Below are positions 35,225 to 43,730 of a DNA stretch of 64,000 nucleotides, one piece after another. Below the pieces are notes generated by a model that ran no database searches, had not been told where the DNA came from, and saw nothing but the letters and a program-made list of their open reading frames with translations. The translations under genes and the position numbers were made by a program. This DNA comes from Jeongeupia wiesaeckerbachi (GTDB lineage Bacteria; Pseudomonadota; Gammaproteobacteria; Burkholderiales; Chitinibacteraceae), in assembly GCF_050916355.1 (NCBI RefSeq), contig NZ_CP136946.1, positions 310,001 through 374,000 of the forward strand. The letters run 5' to 3'. Within the stretch, counting starts at the first letter, position 1; every line of letters starts with the position of its first letter.

Positions 35225-35779
35225 GTGAAAATATTTTTTTCGATGGCGCTGCTGATGAGTCTATTTTTGCTCGGAGGGTGTAAGAGGGAGGATGATTCAC
35301 AGTTTATTCCCAATGAAACCTTGCCAAAACGTTTGCGTGATCAGGCTATGTTAATCGAAGGGCGGATTGTTGAAATTAATGCCGTAGGGAAACTAAAATC
35401 GGTTGGGGGTTATTCGAATCCAGTTACTTTAGATGAATTTTGCGAGAAAATATCCGGCTCTTACGTAGGGGGTATTTTATATAGCATTGATGGGATGGTT
35501 GTTGCTGGGGGCGAATGGATTGATTCTGAGAGCAGGCGTTACGTTATATTTGCCAAAAGCACAGATGTTTGCTCTAGGCGAGATGTTTTGAACCGCTTGA
35601 TTGGAAGGGATGTGATTTTCATTGCTAGAAAAACTAGCAGGGCATTGGCATTTGAAATTAATTTGAGCGTTCCTGATTTCAGTCTCTTGGAAAAGGATGG
35701 AGTTCCAGATGGCTGGAGATGGAATCTGCCTTATATTCAATTTCCGGAAATTCGGGACTTTCTTTTTTTTCTATTTTAG
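35225..35779 (+). CDS. Low-GC putative lipoprotein, hypothetical
   Basis: 184 residues from a GTG with GGAG about 8 bases ahead. The N-terminus KIFFSMALLMSLFLLGGC carries lipobox LGGC. The mature part is mixed alpha/beta with two cysteines (EFCEKI and DVCSRR). No family recognised. Codon use is strongly A/T-biased compared with neighbours on either side, indicating recent acquisition. The gene after it starts 9 bases past the stop, so the two form a unit. Confidence 0.6.
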   Translation: MKIFFSMALLMSLFLLGGCKREDDSQFIPNETLPKRLRDQAMLIEGRIVEINAVGKLKSVGGYSNPVTLDEFCEKISGSYVGGILYSIDGMVVAGGEWIDSESRRYVIFAKSTDVCSRRDVLNRLIGRDVIFIARKTSRALAFEINLSVPDFSLLEKDGVPDGWRWNLPYIQFPEIRDFLFFLF

Positions 35780-35788
35780 GATAAGTTC

Positions 35789-36358
35789 ATGAACCTTGAT
35801 CAAAGTGTTGTTGACGCCATAATTTCGCCCTCTTCTTTGCAAGAATCTAAGGTTGTTCGTTATAAATTTGGAGATAAACTTTCGTTGCTTCAGACGGCAG
35901 AATTTTATGCTGGAAATATGGGGTCTCCATTAGCAGCTGGCCATGCAATTTCCGAATTTCGTCAAATGAGTGTAGAGGAAATGGCTGCTGTCCGAAGCAT
36001 ATTTGATATGTACGAAGAATACCTTGATGTAACATTTGTTGAGGTTGGTTCGACCGAGAAGGCCGATATAGATTTTTGCACGATGCCTATGGCTGACTTG
36101 AATGCTAATGGAGTTTGGTTTAATGGCATATCGCCTTACCGCCATGATTCAAATACAGCGATGTGCATTTGCATTCATCGCGCTCGCCTATGCGGTTTAC
36201 AGCTTCATTCAAGGCGATTTTTACATGCCAGCCAAGAATGGGCAGGGAATGCACTTCCAAGGGGCATCGGCATTATTATTGCAATTGATGCTTTTGTTTT
36301 CGGCATTGACCAACCTGGCGCCATTAGGTGCGATCTACGACAACACAGCCAGGTTTGA
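35789..36358 (+). pseudogene. Truncated serralysin-like (M10) protease, N-terminal part only
   Basis: The first ~115 codons look like the start of a serralysin-type metalloprotease prodomain/catalytic domain: ISEFRQMSVEEMAAVRSIF followed by YLDVTFVEVGSTEKADIDF corresponds to the conserved region before the active site. The zinc motif HExxHxxGxxH, expected some 40-50 residues later, is absent. From about base 36140 composition changes and the frame runs into DNA whose sensible coding is another frame (gene at 36144). So the protease gene appears cut at that junction. Low GC, cotranscribed with the lipoprotein upstream. Confidence 0.5.
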
Positions 36359-36614
36359 TTACGAAAAAATCCGCCGTTACAGTGCTTTTTCTGCCTATGG
36401 CATTTTGGGGTTAGGCCTCACACCCAACCTATTCCGCCTCACTGGCGCAGCCGATATATATACATCAAGCTGGCTCTTGCGAGTTTTAGGCTGGATTCTT
36501 GTCGGTACTCTATGCGCACAATTTGGAAGGCTGCCCCCTTCATACCTGAAAAAAATGCCCGCACTCAAACGCAGAATGCATCAAAAGGCATTGCTTATGT
36601 TACCGCGACCCTGA
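36144..36614 (+). CDS. Four-helix membrane protein, hypothetical
   Basis: 156 residues from ATG 36144. Hydrophobic segments at about 5-22, 38-60, 80-97 and 110-128 suggest four membrane helices with short loops; the C-terminus is basic (YLKKMPALKRRMHQK). No family recognised. The start lies inside the truncated protease frame, so the original start may have been lost. Its last codons overlap the frame at 36512, and the two may once have been one protein. Confidence 0.5.
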   Translation: MIQIQRCAFAFIALAYAVYSFIQGDFYMPAKNGQGMHFQGASALLLQLMLLFSALTNLAPLGAIYDNTARFDYEKIRRYSAFSAYGILGLGLTPNLFRLTGAADIYTSSWLLRVLGWILVGTLCAQFGRLPPSYLKKMPALKRRMHQKALLMLPRP

Positions 36615-36775
36615 CTGGCGCCATTTCCGTCCTATTTTTCGTACTAGCCGGACTTGCATTTTCAGCGAGGCCTGACTTGGCGCTCTCTCCCACAGTGCTC
36701 ATTCTTTTGGCACTTGGAGCCGGATCGGCATACTGGACAAGTTCGATCATTAAACGCGGCAAATCGGCTCAATAG
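36512..36775 (+). CDS. Small membrane protein or frameshifted continuation of the previous gene
   Basis: 87 codons from ATG 36512, overlapping the preceding gene by about 100 bases. The sensible part starts near residue 25 (GIAYVTATLTGAISVLFFVLAGLAF...) and has two membrane helices, ending in a short basic tail. No ribosome site is evident. The hydrophobic part begins just where the upstream frame ends, so a single-base shift near 36550-36600 (an A7 run starts near 36549) could have split one protein. It is followed by a terminator. Confidence 0.35.
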   Translation: MRTIWKAAPFIPEKNARTQTQNASKGIAYVTATLTGAISVLFFVLAGLAFSARPDLALSPTVLILLALGAGSAYWTSSIIKRGKSAQ

Positions 36776-36795
36776 GTCCACACACAGTCCAGACC

Positions 36796-36825
36796 AAAAA
36801 AACGCCGGCAACCGCCGGCGTTTTT
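36796..36825. terminator. Bidirectional terminator between the island and cyoE
   Basis: AAAAACGCCGG (36798-36808) and CCGGCGTTTTT (36815-36825) with a 6-nt loop. It sits between convergent units and can serve both strands. Confidence 0.85.
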
Positions 36826-36852
36826 GCATGCGAAGCATTTCAAGCGCCTGCG

Positions 36853-37758
36853 TCAAATACCCCAGTGCGCATGCGGCGCCAACGACTGGAAGTCGACCGC
36901 CATTGCCACGCTCAGCACGGTGATCGTGACGACCGAGCACTTGAACACCTGCCGCGCCCACTGCGATACCGCGGGCTGGCCGGCGTCGAGCTTGCGGCCC
37001 GACAGCGCGATCGCCACCCACCACAGGCTGGTCGCGCAGCTGGCCAGCAGGTAGCCGGCGCCGACATAGCCGCTGGCCGCCAGCGCCGTTGTCGCCAGCG
37101 CAAAGGCGATGATGTAGAGCAGGATCTGCTTCTTCGCCTCGTCGATGCCGCGTACCACCGGCAGCACCGGAATGCCGGCGGCGCGGTAGTCGTCGAAACG
37201 GAAGATCGCGATCGCGTACGAGTGCGGCATCTGCCACAGGCAGAACATCAGCAGCAGGATGGCGGCGCCGAGGTCGAACTGGCCGCGCGCGGCGCAGTAG
37301 GCGGCCACCGGCGGCGCAGCGCCCGACAGGCTGCCGACCATGGTGCCCCAGACCGAATGACGCTTCATATACAGGCTGTAAACGCCGACGTAGATGACGA
37401 AGCCGAAAGCGGCACAGGCGAGCGCCACGCCGTTGCTCCACAGCGCCAGCAGGCCAAAGCCCGCCAGCGCCAGCACGCAGCCGTGCGCGAACGCCGCCCG
37501 AACCGACATCGCGCCGCTGACCAGCACGCGCTTTTGGGTGCGGGCCATTTTGGCGTCGATGTCGCGGTCGATGCAGTTGTTGAACGCGCAGCCGGCGGCG
37601 ACGACGAGGCTCAGCCCGATCAGCGTTGCCAGCAGCGCCGACCAGTCGATCTGGCCGTGCGCGGCGAGCAGGAAGCCACCGGTCGACGAGATCAAATTGC
37701 CCATGACGATGCCGGGCTTGACGACCTGCAGGTAGCGCTTGAACGGTGCGGCTTTCAT
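36853..37758 (-). CDS. cyoE: Protohaem IX farnesyltransferase (haem O synthase)
   Basis: 301 residues, polytopic (about nine helices). The prenyl-diphosphate binding motifs are NNCIDRDIDAKMART and the later FRFDDYRAAGIPVLP. KPGIVMGNLIS near the start is typical. It adds a farnesyl group to haem b to make haem O for the bo3 oxidase. Its ATG overlaps the cyoD stop, and it is the last gene of the cyo operon. Confidence 0.96.
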   Translation of the reverse strand: MKAAPFKRYLQVVKPGIVMGNLISSTGGFLLAAHGQIDWSALLATLIGLSLVVAAGCAFNNCIDRDIDAKMARTQKRVLVSGAMSVRAAFAHGCVLALAGFGLLALWSNGVALACAAFGFVIYVGVYSLYMKRHSVWGTMVGSLSGAAPPVAAYCAARGQFDLGAAILLLMFCLWQMPHSYAIAIFRFDDYRAAGIPVLPVVRGIDEAKKQILLYIIAFALATTALAASGYVGAGYLLASCATSLWWVAIALSGRKLDAGQPAVSQWARQVFKCSVVTITVLSVAMAVDFQSLAPHAHWGI

Positions 37759-38063
37759 CACATCATCAGCGCGTTGGCGCTGAACAGGATCCACACCGAC
37801 AAGCCGACCAGCATGAAGATGACCAGGCCGGTGAAGGCCAGCGCCATGGTGTTGAGCTTGCCGTCCTTGCTCCAGCCAAGGTGCAGGAAGCTGCGCAGGT
37901 GCACGAAGACCTGGGCCACGGCAAAGCTGAAGATCAGCACGGCCGTGGTCCGCGGCGTCAGGCCGCCTTCCATCACCAGCCAGAACGGAATCACGCTGAG
38001 GATCAGCGCGAGGACGAAGCCGATCAGATAGCCCTTGATCGTCGGCGCATGGGATTGGCTCAT
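37758..38063 (-). CDS. cyoD: Cytochrome bo3 quinol oxidase subunit IV
   Basis: 101 residues with three membrane helices. KGYLIGFVLALILSVIPFWLV and FVHLRSFLHLGWSKDGKLN are characteristic of CyoD. It assists assembly of the oxidase. Starts one base after the cyoC stop and overlaps cyoE. Confidence 0.95.
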   Translation of the reverse strand: MSQSHAPTIKGYLIGFVLALILSVIPFWLVMEGGLTPRTTAVLIFSFAVAQVFVHLRSFLHLGWSKDGKLNTMALAFTGLVIFMLVGLSVWILFSANALMM

Positions 38064-38678
38064 TTACAGCGCTCCTTGCAGGTAAACGGCGGTGAATACG
38101 CAGATCCACACCACATCGAGGAAGTGCCAGAACAGCGCCAGGCAGTTGAGGCGACCCAGAACGCGATCGCTCAGGCCCTTGGCGCCGACTTCGAGCATCA
38201 GCACGATCATCCAGATCGAACCTGCGGTGACGTGCAGGCCGTGCAGGCCGACCAGGGCGAAGAACGCCGACAGGAAGGCGCTGGTCTGCGGGCCGTGGCC
38301 GGCAGCGATCAGGTGATGGAACTCGTTGATTTCCATGCCGATGAACACCAGGCCCAAGAGCAGCGTCAGCGCCAGCCAGCGCAGCGTCGCGGCCTTGTTG
38401 TGCTGCTTGGCGCGCACCATGGCGATGCCGTTGGTGAGGCTGCTGCCGAGCAGGACGAAGGTTTCGACCAGCACGTACTTGAGTTCGAAAATCTCCTTGC
38501 CGCTGACCGAGCCAGCCGTGTTGCCCGCCAGCACCGCATAGGCGGCGAAGAAGCAGGCGAACAGGATGCAGTCGGTCATCAGGTAGAACCAGAAGCCGAG
38601 TTCGAGGGGGCTCTGCCCCTCGTCGTGGCCGTGGTGGCCATGGCCGCCGTGGGCGGCGGCGCTATGTGCAGTACTCAT
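38064..38678 (-). CDS. cyoC: Cytochrome bo3 quinol oxidase subunit III
   Basis: 204 residues, five membrane helices. A His-rich cytosolic N-terminus (AAAHGGHGHHGHDEG) precedes LGFWFYLMTDCILFACFF; GLHGLHVTAGSIWM and ALFWHFLDVVWICVF are subunit III hallmarks. AAGGA lies ahead of ATG 38678. The start is 57 bases from the end of cyoB, the largest gap in the operon. Confidence 0.95.
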   Translation of the reverse strand: MSTAHSAAAHGGHGHHGHDEGQSPLELGFWFYLMTDCILFACFFAAYAVLAGNTAGSVSGKEIFELKYVLVETFVLLGSSLTNGIAMVRAKQHNKAATLRWLALTLLLGLVFIGMEINEFHHLIAAGHGPQTSAFLSAFFALVGLHGLHVTAGSIWMIVLMLEVGAKGLSDRVLGRLNCLALFWHFLDVVWICVFTAVYLQGAL

Positions 38679-38734
38679 CAGAATTCCTTGTTGTGACTCG
38701 CGCGCGGCCGGGCACGCGGCCCGGCCGATTCCGC

Positions 38735-40783
38735 TCAGATCGTGGCCGTTTCGGCGTCGCGGCGCTTGCCGGTGTTGCGTTGTTGCGGCGCGCTGGCAGG
38801 CGCAACCACACCGGCGTCGGCGAGCTTGGCAAAGCGGGCGTTCTCGGTGCGCTCGACTTCGTCGGCATCGATGTAGTAATCGATGTCGTTGTCGTAGGCG
38901 CGGCGGACAAAGGCCAGCACCGTGCCGAGCAGGCCGACGATGGCCAGCCACCAGATGTGCCAGATCAGCGCGAAGCCCATCACCGTGGTGAACAGGCCGA
39001 TCCAGACACCGGCCGAGGTATTCCGCGGCATGTGGATCGCTTCGTACTTGGCCGGGCGCGCATAGGCATCGCCCTCTTCCTTCATGTCGGTGAAGGCGTC
39101 GATGTCACGCACTTGCGGCAGCACCGCGAAGTTGTAGATCGGCGGCGGCGACGAGGTCGCCCATTCCAGCGTGTGGCCATTCCACGGGTCGCCGCTGACG
39201 TCGCGGTTCTGCTTGCGGTCGCGCACGGCCAGCGCAATCTGCAGCAGTTGCAGGCCGATGCCGGCGGCGATCATCACCACGCCGATGCACGCCACGTACA
39301 GCCAGATGTTCCAGTCCGGATTGTTGGTGTGGTTCAGCCGACGCGTCATGCCCATGAAGCCGAGCACGTACAGCGGCATGAAGGCGAAGTAGAAGCCGCC
39401 GATCCACAGGCCGGCGATCCACTTGCCGAGCTTGTCCGACAGCTTGAAGCCGAACACCTTGGGGAACCAGAAGGCAAAGCCCGCGAGGTAGCCGAAGACC
39501 ACGCCACCGATGATGGTGTTATGGAAGTGGGCAATCAGGAACAGGCTGTTGTGCAGCACGAAGTCCGCGCCCGGCACCGACATCAGCACGCCGGTCATGC
39601 CGCCTACCGAGAAGGTGATCATGAAGCCCAGCGTCCAGATCACCGGCGCGGTGATCTTCAGCCGGCCGCGGTAGATGGTGAACAGCCAGTTGAACAGTTT
39701 CACCCCGGTCGGAATCGCGATGATCATCGTCGCGATGCCGAAGAAGGCGTTGACGTTGGCGCCGGCACCCATGGTGAAGAAGTGGTGCAGCCAGACGATC
39801 ATGCCGAGGATGGTGATGCAGCCGCTGGCCCAGACCATCGAGCTGTAGCCGAACAGGCGCTTGCCGGCGAAGGTCGAAATCACTTCGGAATAGATACCGA
39901 AGGCCGGCAGCACCAGGATGTAGACCTCGGGGTGACCCCAGGCCCAGAACAGATTCATGTACAGCATGGCGTTGCCGCCGCCGGCATTGGTGAAGAAGTG
40001 GAAGCCGAGGTAGCGGTCCAGCGTCAGCATCAACAGCGTCGCGGTCAGCGCCGGGAACGATGCAGCGGCGAGCACGTTGGCCCAGGTGCAGGTCCAGGTG
40101 AAAATCGGCATCTGCATCAGCTTCATGCCCGGTGCGCGCATCTTGAACACGGTGACGAGGAAGTTGATCGCCGTCAGCGTCGTCCCGAGGCCGGATAGCT
40201 GCAGCGCCCAGATGTAGTAATCAACCCCGACACCCGGGCTGTAGGCCAGCTCCGACAGCGGCGGATAGGCGGTCCAGCCGGTGCGGGCGAATTCGCCGAC
40301 GCCGAAGGAAATGTTGATCAGCGCCATGCCGGCGGCCATCAGCCAGAAGCTCAGCGAGTTGACGAAGGGGAAAGCCACGTCACGCGCGCCGATCTGCAGC
40401 GGCAGGATCAGATTCATCAAGCCGGCCATGAAGGGCATCGCCATGAAGATGATCATGATCGTGCCGTGGGCGGTGAAGATCTGGTCGTAGTGTTCCGGCG
40501 GCAGGAAGCCGGCGTGGCCGCTGGTGGCAACGGCCAGCTGCGTGCGCATCATCAGCGCATCGGCAAAGCCGCGCAGCAGCATCACCATGGCGACGATGAT
40601 GTACATCACGCCGATACGCTTGTGGTCGACCGAAGTCAGCCACTCACGCCAGATATAGCCCCACTTGCCGAAATAGGAGACCGCGCCCAGCAGCAGCGCA
40701 CCCAGCAGGCTGGCGGCGGCCAGCGTCACCATGATGATGGGTTCGTGGAACGGGATTGCGTCGAGGGTTAGTTTTCCGAACAT
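38735..40783 (-). CDS. cyoB: Cytochrome bo3 quinol oxidase subunit I
   Basis: 682 residues. The haem-copper oxidase core shows WGHPEVYI with the Cu_B His and cross-linked Tyr, WLHHFFTMG with the next two Cu_B His, and LIAHFHNTI with the haem-ligating His pair. Proton channel residues typical of A-type oxidases appear to be kept. The C-terminal extension is charged and cytosolic. It reduces oxygen to water and pumps protons. cyoA ends 3 bases before it. Confidence 0.97.
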   Translation of the reverse strand: MFGKLTLDAIPFHEPIIMVTLAAASLLGALLLGAVSYFGKWGYIWREWLTSVDHKRIGVMYIIVAMVMLLRGFADALMMRTQLAVATSGHAGFLPPEHYDQIFTAHGTIMIIFMAMPFMAGLMNLILPLQIGARDVAFPFVNSLSFWLMAAGMALINISFGVGEFARTGWTAYPPLSELAYSPGVGVDYYIWALQLSGLGTTLTAINFLVTVFKMRAPGMKLMQMPIFTWTCTWANVLAAASFPALTATLLMLTLDRYLGFHFFTNAGGGNAMLYMNLFWAWGHPEVYILVLPAFGIYSEVISTFAGKRLFGYSSMVWASGCITILGMIVWLHHFFTMGAGANVNAFFGIATMIIAIPTGVKLFNWLFTIYRGRLKITAPVIWTLGFMITFSVGGMTGVLMSVPGADFVLHNSLFLIAHFHNTIIGGVVFGYLAGFAFWFPKVFGFKLSDKLGKWIAGLWIGGFYFAFMPLYVLGFMGMTRRLNHTNNPDWNIWLYVACIGVVMIAAGIGLQLLQIALAVRDRKQNRDVSGDPWNGHTLEWATSSPPPIYNFAVLPQVRDIDAFTDMKEEGDAYARPAKYEAIHMPRNTSAGVWIGLFTTVMGFALIWHIWWLAIVGLLGTVLAFVRRAYDNDIDYYIDADEVERTENARFAKLADAGVVAPASAPQQRNTGKRRDAETATI

Positions 40784-40786
40784 CGC

Positions 40787-41701
40787 TTATTCCTTACCCT
40801 GATGCTCATGCATGGCGGCGTGCGCTTCTGCAGGCTGTGTCTTGGGCATATTCATGTATTGGTGCAGTGCGTAATGGAAGACATCGGTCGGGACCGAGGG
40901 GAAATACGTCACCGGGCTGTTTTCGCTGGGCTTGGCCAGTGCGCGGTAGCGTGCCTCGTCCAGCGGCGCTTCCTTGGACTGGCGGACCTTGGCAACCCAC
41001 TGCTGGAACTCAGCCGGCGTGGCCATCGCCAGCGCCTTGAACTGCATATTGCTGAAGCCGCCGCCGCTGTATGCCGCCGACAAGCCCTGATATTCACCGG
41101 CATGATCGGCGATCAGGTGCAGCTTGGTGCGCATGCCCGGCATCGCGTAGATCTGTCCACCCAGTTGCGGAATCAGCAGCGAGTTGAGCACCGAATCCGA
41201 GGTGATCGAGAAATTGATCGGCGTGCCGACCGGGAAAGCGATCTGGTTGACCGTGGCGATGCCGAGATCCGGATAGATGAACAGCCACTTCCAGTCCATT
41301 GATACCGCCTCGATGCGCACCGGCGCGACCTTGGAGTCCAGCGGGCGATACGGATCGAGCCTGTGCGTCGAAGTCCAGACGACGTACGCCAGTGCGGCCA
41401 CGATCGCGCAGGGCACCAGCCAGACGATAAGTTCGATTTTCGTCGAATGCGCCCACTTGGGCAGATAGGTGGTGGCCTTGGCATTGCCGGCACGGTACTT
41501 CCAGGCGAAGACCAGCGTGAGCACGATGACCGGGATCACGACCAGCAGCATCAGCGCCGTAGCGAGGATGATCAGATTGCGCTCATCGACGGCGACTTGG
41601 CCCTTGGGGTCGAACACACCGCCCTTGCAGCCGGAGAGCAGCAAAAGCAGGCCGCAGGGGATCAGACCCCATAAGCGCCGGGATGGAGGGCTCTGTTTCA
41701 T
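40787..41701 (-). CDS. cyoA: Cytochrome bo3 quinol oxidase subunit II
   Basis: 304 residues. A lipoprotein-type signal with LLLLLSGC is followed by two membrane helices (about 42-65 and 88-110) and a periplasmic cupredoxin domain. The Cu_A ligands (CxxxC) are missing, as expected for a quinol rather than cytochrome c oxidase. YAMPGMRTKLHLIADHAGEY matches CyoA. The ATG at 41701 is used; a TTG one codon earlier is open. AGGA lies about 8 bases ahead. First gene of cyoABCDE. Confidence 0.95.
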   Translation of the reverse strand: MKQSPPSRRLWGLIPCGLLLLLSGCKGGVFDPKGQVAVDERNLIILATALMLLVVIPVIVLTLVFAWKYRAGNAKATTYLPKWAHSTKIELIVWLVPCAIVAALAYVVWTSTHRLDPYRPLDSKVAPVRIEAVSMDWKWLFIYPDLGIATVNQIAFPVGTPINFSITSDSVLNSLLIPQLGGQIYAMPGMRTKLHLIADHAGEYQGLSAAYSGGGFSNMQFKALAMATPAEFQQWVAKVRQSKEAPLDEARYRALAKPSENSPVTYFPSVPTDVFHYALHQYMNMPKTQPAEAHAAMHEHQGKE

Positions 41702-41902
41702 CAAACGTTCCTCGTGGGGAGAGCATGGGAAGGCGATGCGTCAGCCAGATGCGCGTTGTAAGCCGCGCGGACGCAAAGGGCGGAATTGTCGTCCCCGCCC
41801 CCCCGGGCGCTCCATGCTTTTTTTACTAACTGGTAATATTTACGGAACTTTATGCGAAACGGGAATGTCGCCTTTCGCCGCCAGCGATCCCAAAGCGGCA
41901 TG

Positions 41903-41928
41903 AAAAACGCCGGCATTCATGCCGGCGT
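41903..41928 (-). terminator. Intrinsic terminator of pgm
   Basis: On the minus strand ACGCCGGCAT (from 41928), loop GA, ATGCCGGCGT then a T5 run. It lies 22 bases past the pgm stop. Confidence 0.85.
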
Positions 41929-41949
41929 CGTCAGCGGAGCTTGCCGCGA

Positions 41950-43584
41950 TCAGGTAATCACCGTTGGCGCATTGCGCCCGGTCAACCCCTGGATGTTCGC
42001 CAGCGTGCGCGACGCGGCAATCAGCGGCGCCAGTGCCGCCTGCGCATCGAGGCCCAGCCGGTCACGCTCGGGCTGCTCCAGATACACCCGCAGGGTCGCC
42101 CCATCGGTGCCGGTGCCTGAAAGCCGGTAGACGATGCGCGCGCCGTCGTCGAACACCACGCGAATGCCCTGCTTGGCACTGTGGCTGCCATCGACCGGGT
42201 CGTCGTAGGCGAAATCGTCGGCGAGCACGACGCGCTTGCCGGCCAGCTCGCTGCCCGCCAGCGTCGGCAGCTGCGCGCGCAGGCCGTCGACCAGCACATT
42301 CGCGGCAGCCGCATCGATGGCTTCGAAATCGTGGCGGCTGTAGTAGTGCCGGCCAAAGCGCGCCCAGTGCGCCTCGAGCAGTTCGTCGACCGACTTGCCG
42401 GTTTTGGCAACCAGGTTGAGCCAGCACAGCACCGCCCAGACGCCGTCCTTCTCGCGCACGTGGTCCGAACCGGTGCCATAGCTTTCCTCGCCGCACAGCG
42501 TGACCTTGCCGGCGTCGAGCAGATTGCCGAAGAATTTCCAGCCGGTCGGCGTCTCAAAACATTCGATGCCCAACTCGCGCGCCACAACATCAACGGCACA
42601 CGACGTCGGCATCGACCGCGCCACGCCCGCCAGCCCCTGGGCATAGCCCGGAATCAGCGTCGCATTGGCGGCGAGCACCGCCAGGCTGTCCGACGGCGAC
42701 ACATTGTGGACGCGGCCGACGACCATATTGCGATCGGCATCGCCATCACTGGCGGCACCGAAATCGGGGGCGTCGTCGCCAGCGGCGCCGCCACGCATCG
42801 CGGCGATCAGCTCGGTCGCATGCGCCGGGTTCGGATCGGGATGATGGCCGCCGAAGTCCTCGAGCGGCACGCCGTTGACGACCGAACCCACCGGCGCGCC
42901 GAGCAGGCCTTCGATGATCCGCGTCGCATACGGGCCGGACGCCGCGCACATCGCATCGAAGCGCAGCGTGTGGCCAGCGGCAATCCAGGCGCGAATGGCG
43001 TCGAAATCGAACAGCCGCTGCATCAGCTCGGCATAGTCATCCACCGGGTCGATCACGTCGACGATCATCTCGCCCACGGCGTAGCGGCCGACGACATCGA
43101 GATCGAACGCCGCCACGTCGGCGATCTGGTATTCGGTGATGGCCTGCGTCGCCGCATGGATTGCGTCGGTGACCTTCTCGGGCGCCGGGCCGCCGTTGCC
43201 GATGTTGTACTTGATGCCGAAATCGCCGTCCGGGCCACCCGGATTGTGCGATGCGGAGAGAATGATGCCGCCGTCGGCGCCGTGCTTGCGAATCACGCAG
43301 CTGACCGCCGGCGTCGACAGCAGGCCGCCCTGCCCGACCAGCACCCGCGCGACGCCGTTGGCCGCGGCCATCCGGACGATGATGTCGACTGCCACGCGGT
43401 TGTGGAAGCGGCCGTCGCCGCCCAGCACCAGCGTGCAGCCGGCCAGCGGCACGGTATCGAAAACCGCCTGGACGAAGTTCTCCAGATAGTGCGGCTGCTG
43501 GAAGACGGTGACCTTCTTGCGCAGGCCGGAAGTACCGGGTTTCTGGCCGTCGAACGGCCGGGTGGAAATCGTCTGGATCGTCAT
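41950..43584 (-). CDS. pgm: Phosphoglucomutase (alpha-D-glucose phosphate-specific)
   Basis: 544 residues. The phosphoserine loop GGIILSASHNPGG, the metal loop SDGDADRNMV, the sugar-binding GEESYGTGSDH and the C-terminal phosphate loop RLSGTGTDGATLR occur in order. It interconverts glucose-1-phosphate and glucose-6-phosphate, linking glycolysis to sugar-nucleotide and polysaccharide synthesis. The start at MTIQTISTRPFDGQKPGTSG (43584) is the family N-terminus. Divergent from cysE. Confidence 0.95.
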   Translation of the reverse strand: MTIQTISTRPFDGQKPGTSGLRKKVTVFQQPHYLENFVQAVFDTVPLAGCTLVLGGDGRFHNRVAVDIIVRMAAANGVARVLVGQGGLLSTPAVSCVIRKHGADGGIILSASHNPGGPDGDFGIKYNIGNGGPAPEKVTDAIHAATQAITEYQIADVAAFDLDVVGRYAVGEMIVDVIDPVDDYAELMQRLFDFDAIRAWIAAGHTLRFDAMCAASGPYATRIIEGLLGAPVGSVVNGVPLEDFGGHHPDPNPAHATELIAAMRGGAAGDDAPDFGAASDGDADRNMVVGRVHNVSPSDSLAVLAANATLIPGYAQGLAGVARSMPTSCAVDVVARELGIECFETPTGWKFFGNLLDAGKVTLCGEESYGTGSDHVREKDGVWAVLCWLNLVAKTGKSVDELLEAHWARFGRHYYSRHDFEAIDAAAANVLVDGLRAQLPTLAGSELAGKRVVLADDFAYDDPVDGSHSAKQGIRVVFDDGARIVYRLSGTGTDGATLRVYLEQPERDRLGLDAQAALAPLIAASRTLANIQGLTGRNAPTVIT

Positions 43585-43689
43585 GTCGAAGGCATCAAAT
43601 TGACACCGCCTGCAAGGCGGAAAAGCCAATGGTAACGCGAACGCCGCACCGTCGTCGTCGTGGAACGGGGCTGCGTGGCGCCACAAAGT

Positions 43690-43704
43690 CGAGTAAAATA
43701 CTCG
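43690..43704. promoter_or_regulatory. Short inverted repeat upstream of cysE
   Basis: CGAGTA-AAA-TACTCG is a perfect inverted repeat 26 bases before the cysE ATG. It includes TAAAAT, which could be a -10 box, but no good -35 lies at the right distance. It could be an operator or a small leader hairpin. Confidence 0.4.
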
Positions 43705-43730
43705 GCTTTGCTGCCCCGCTCGTCTCCGCC

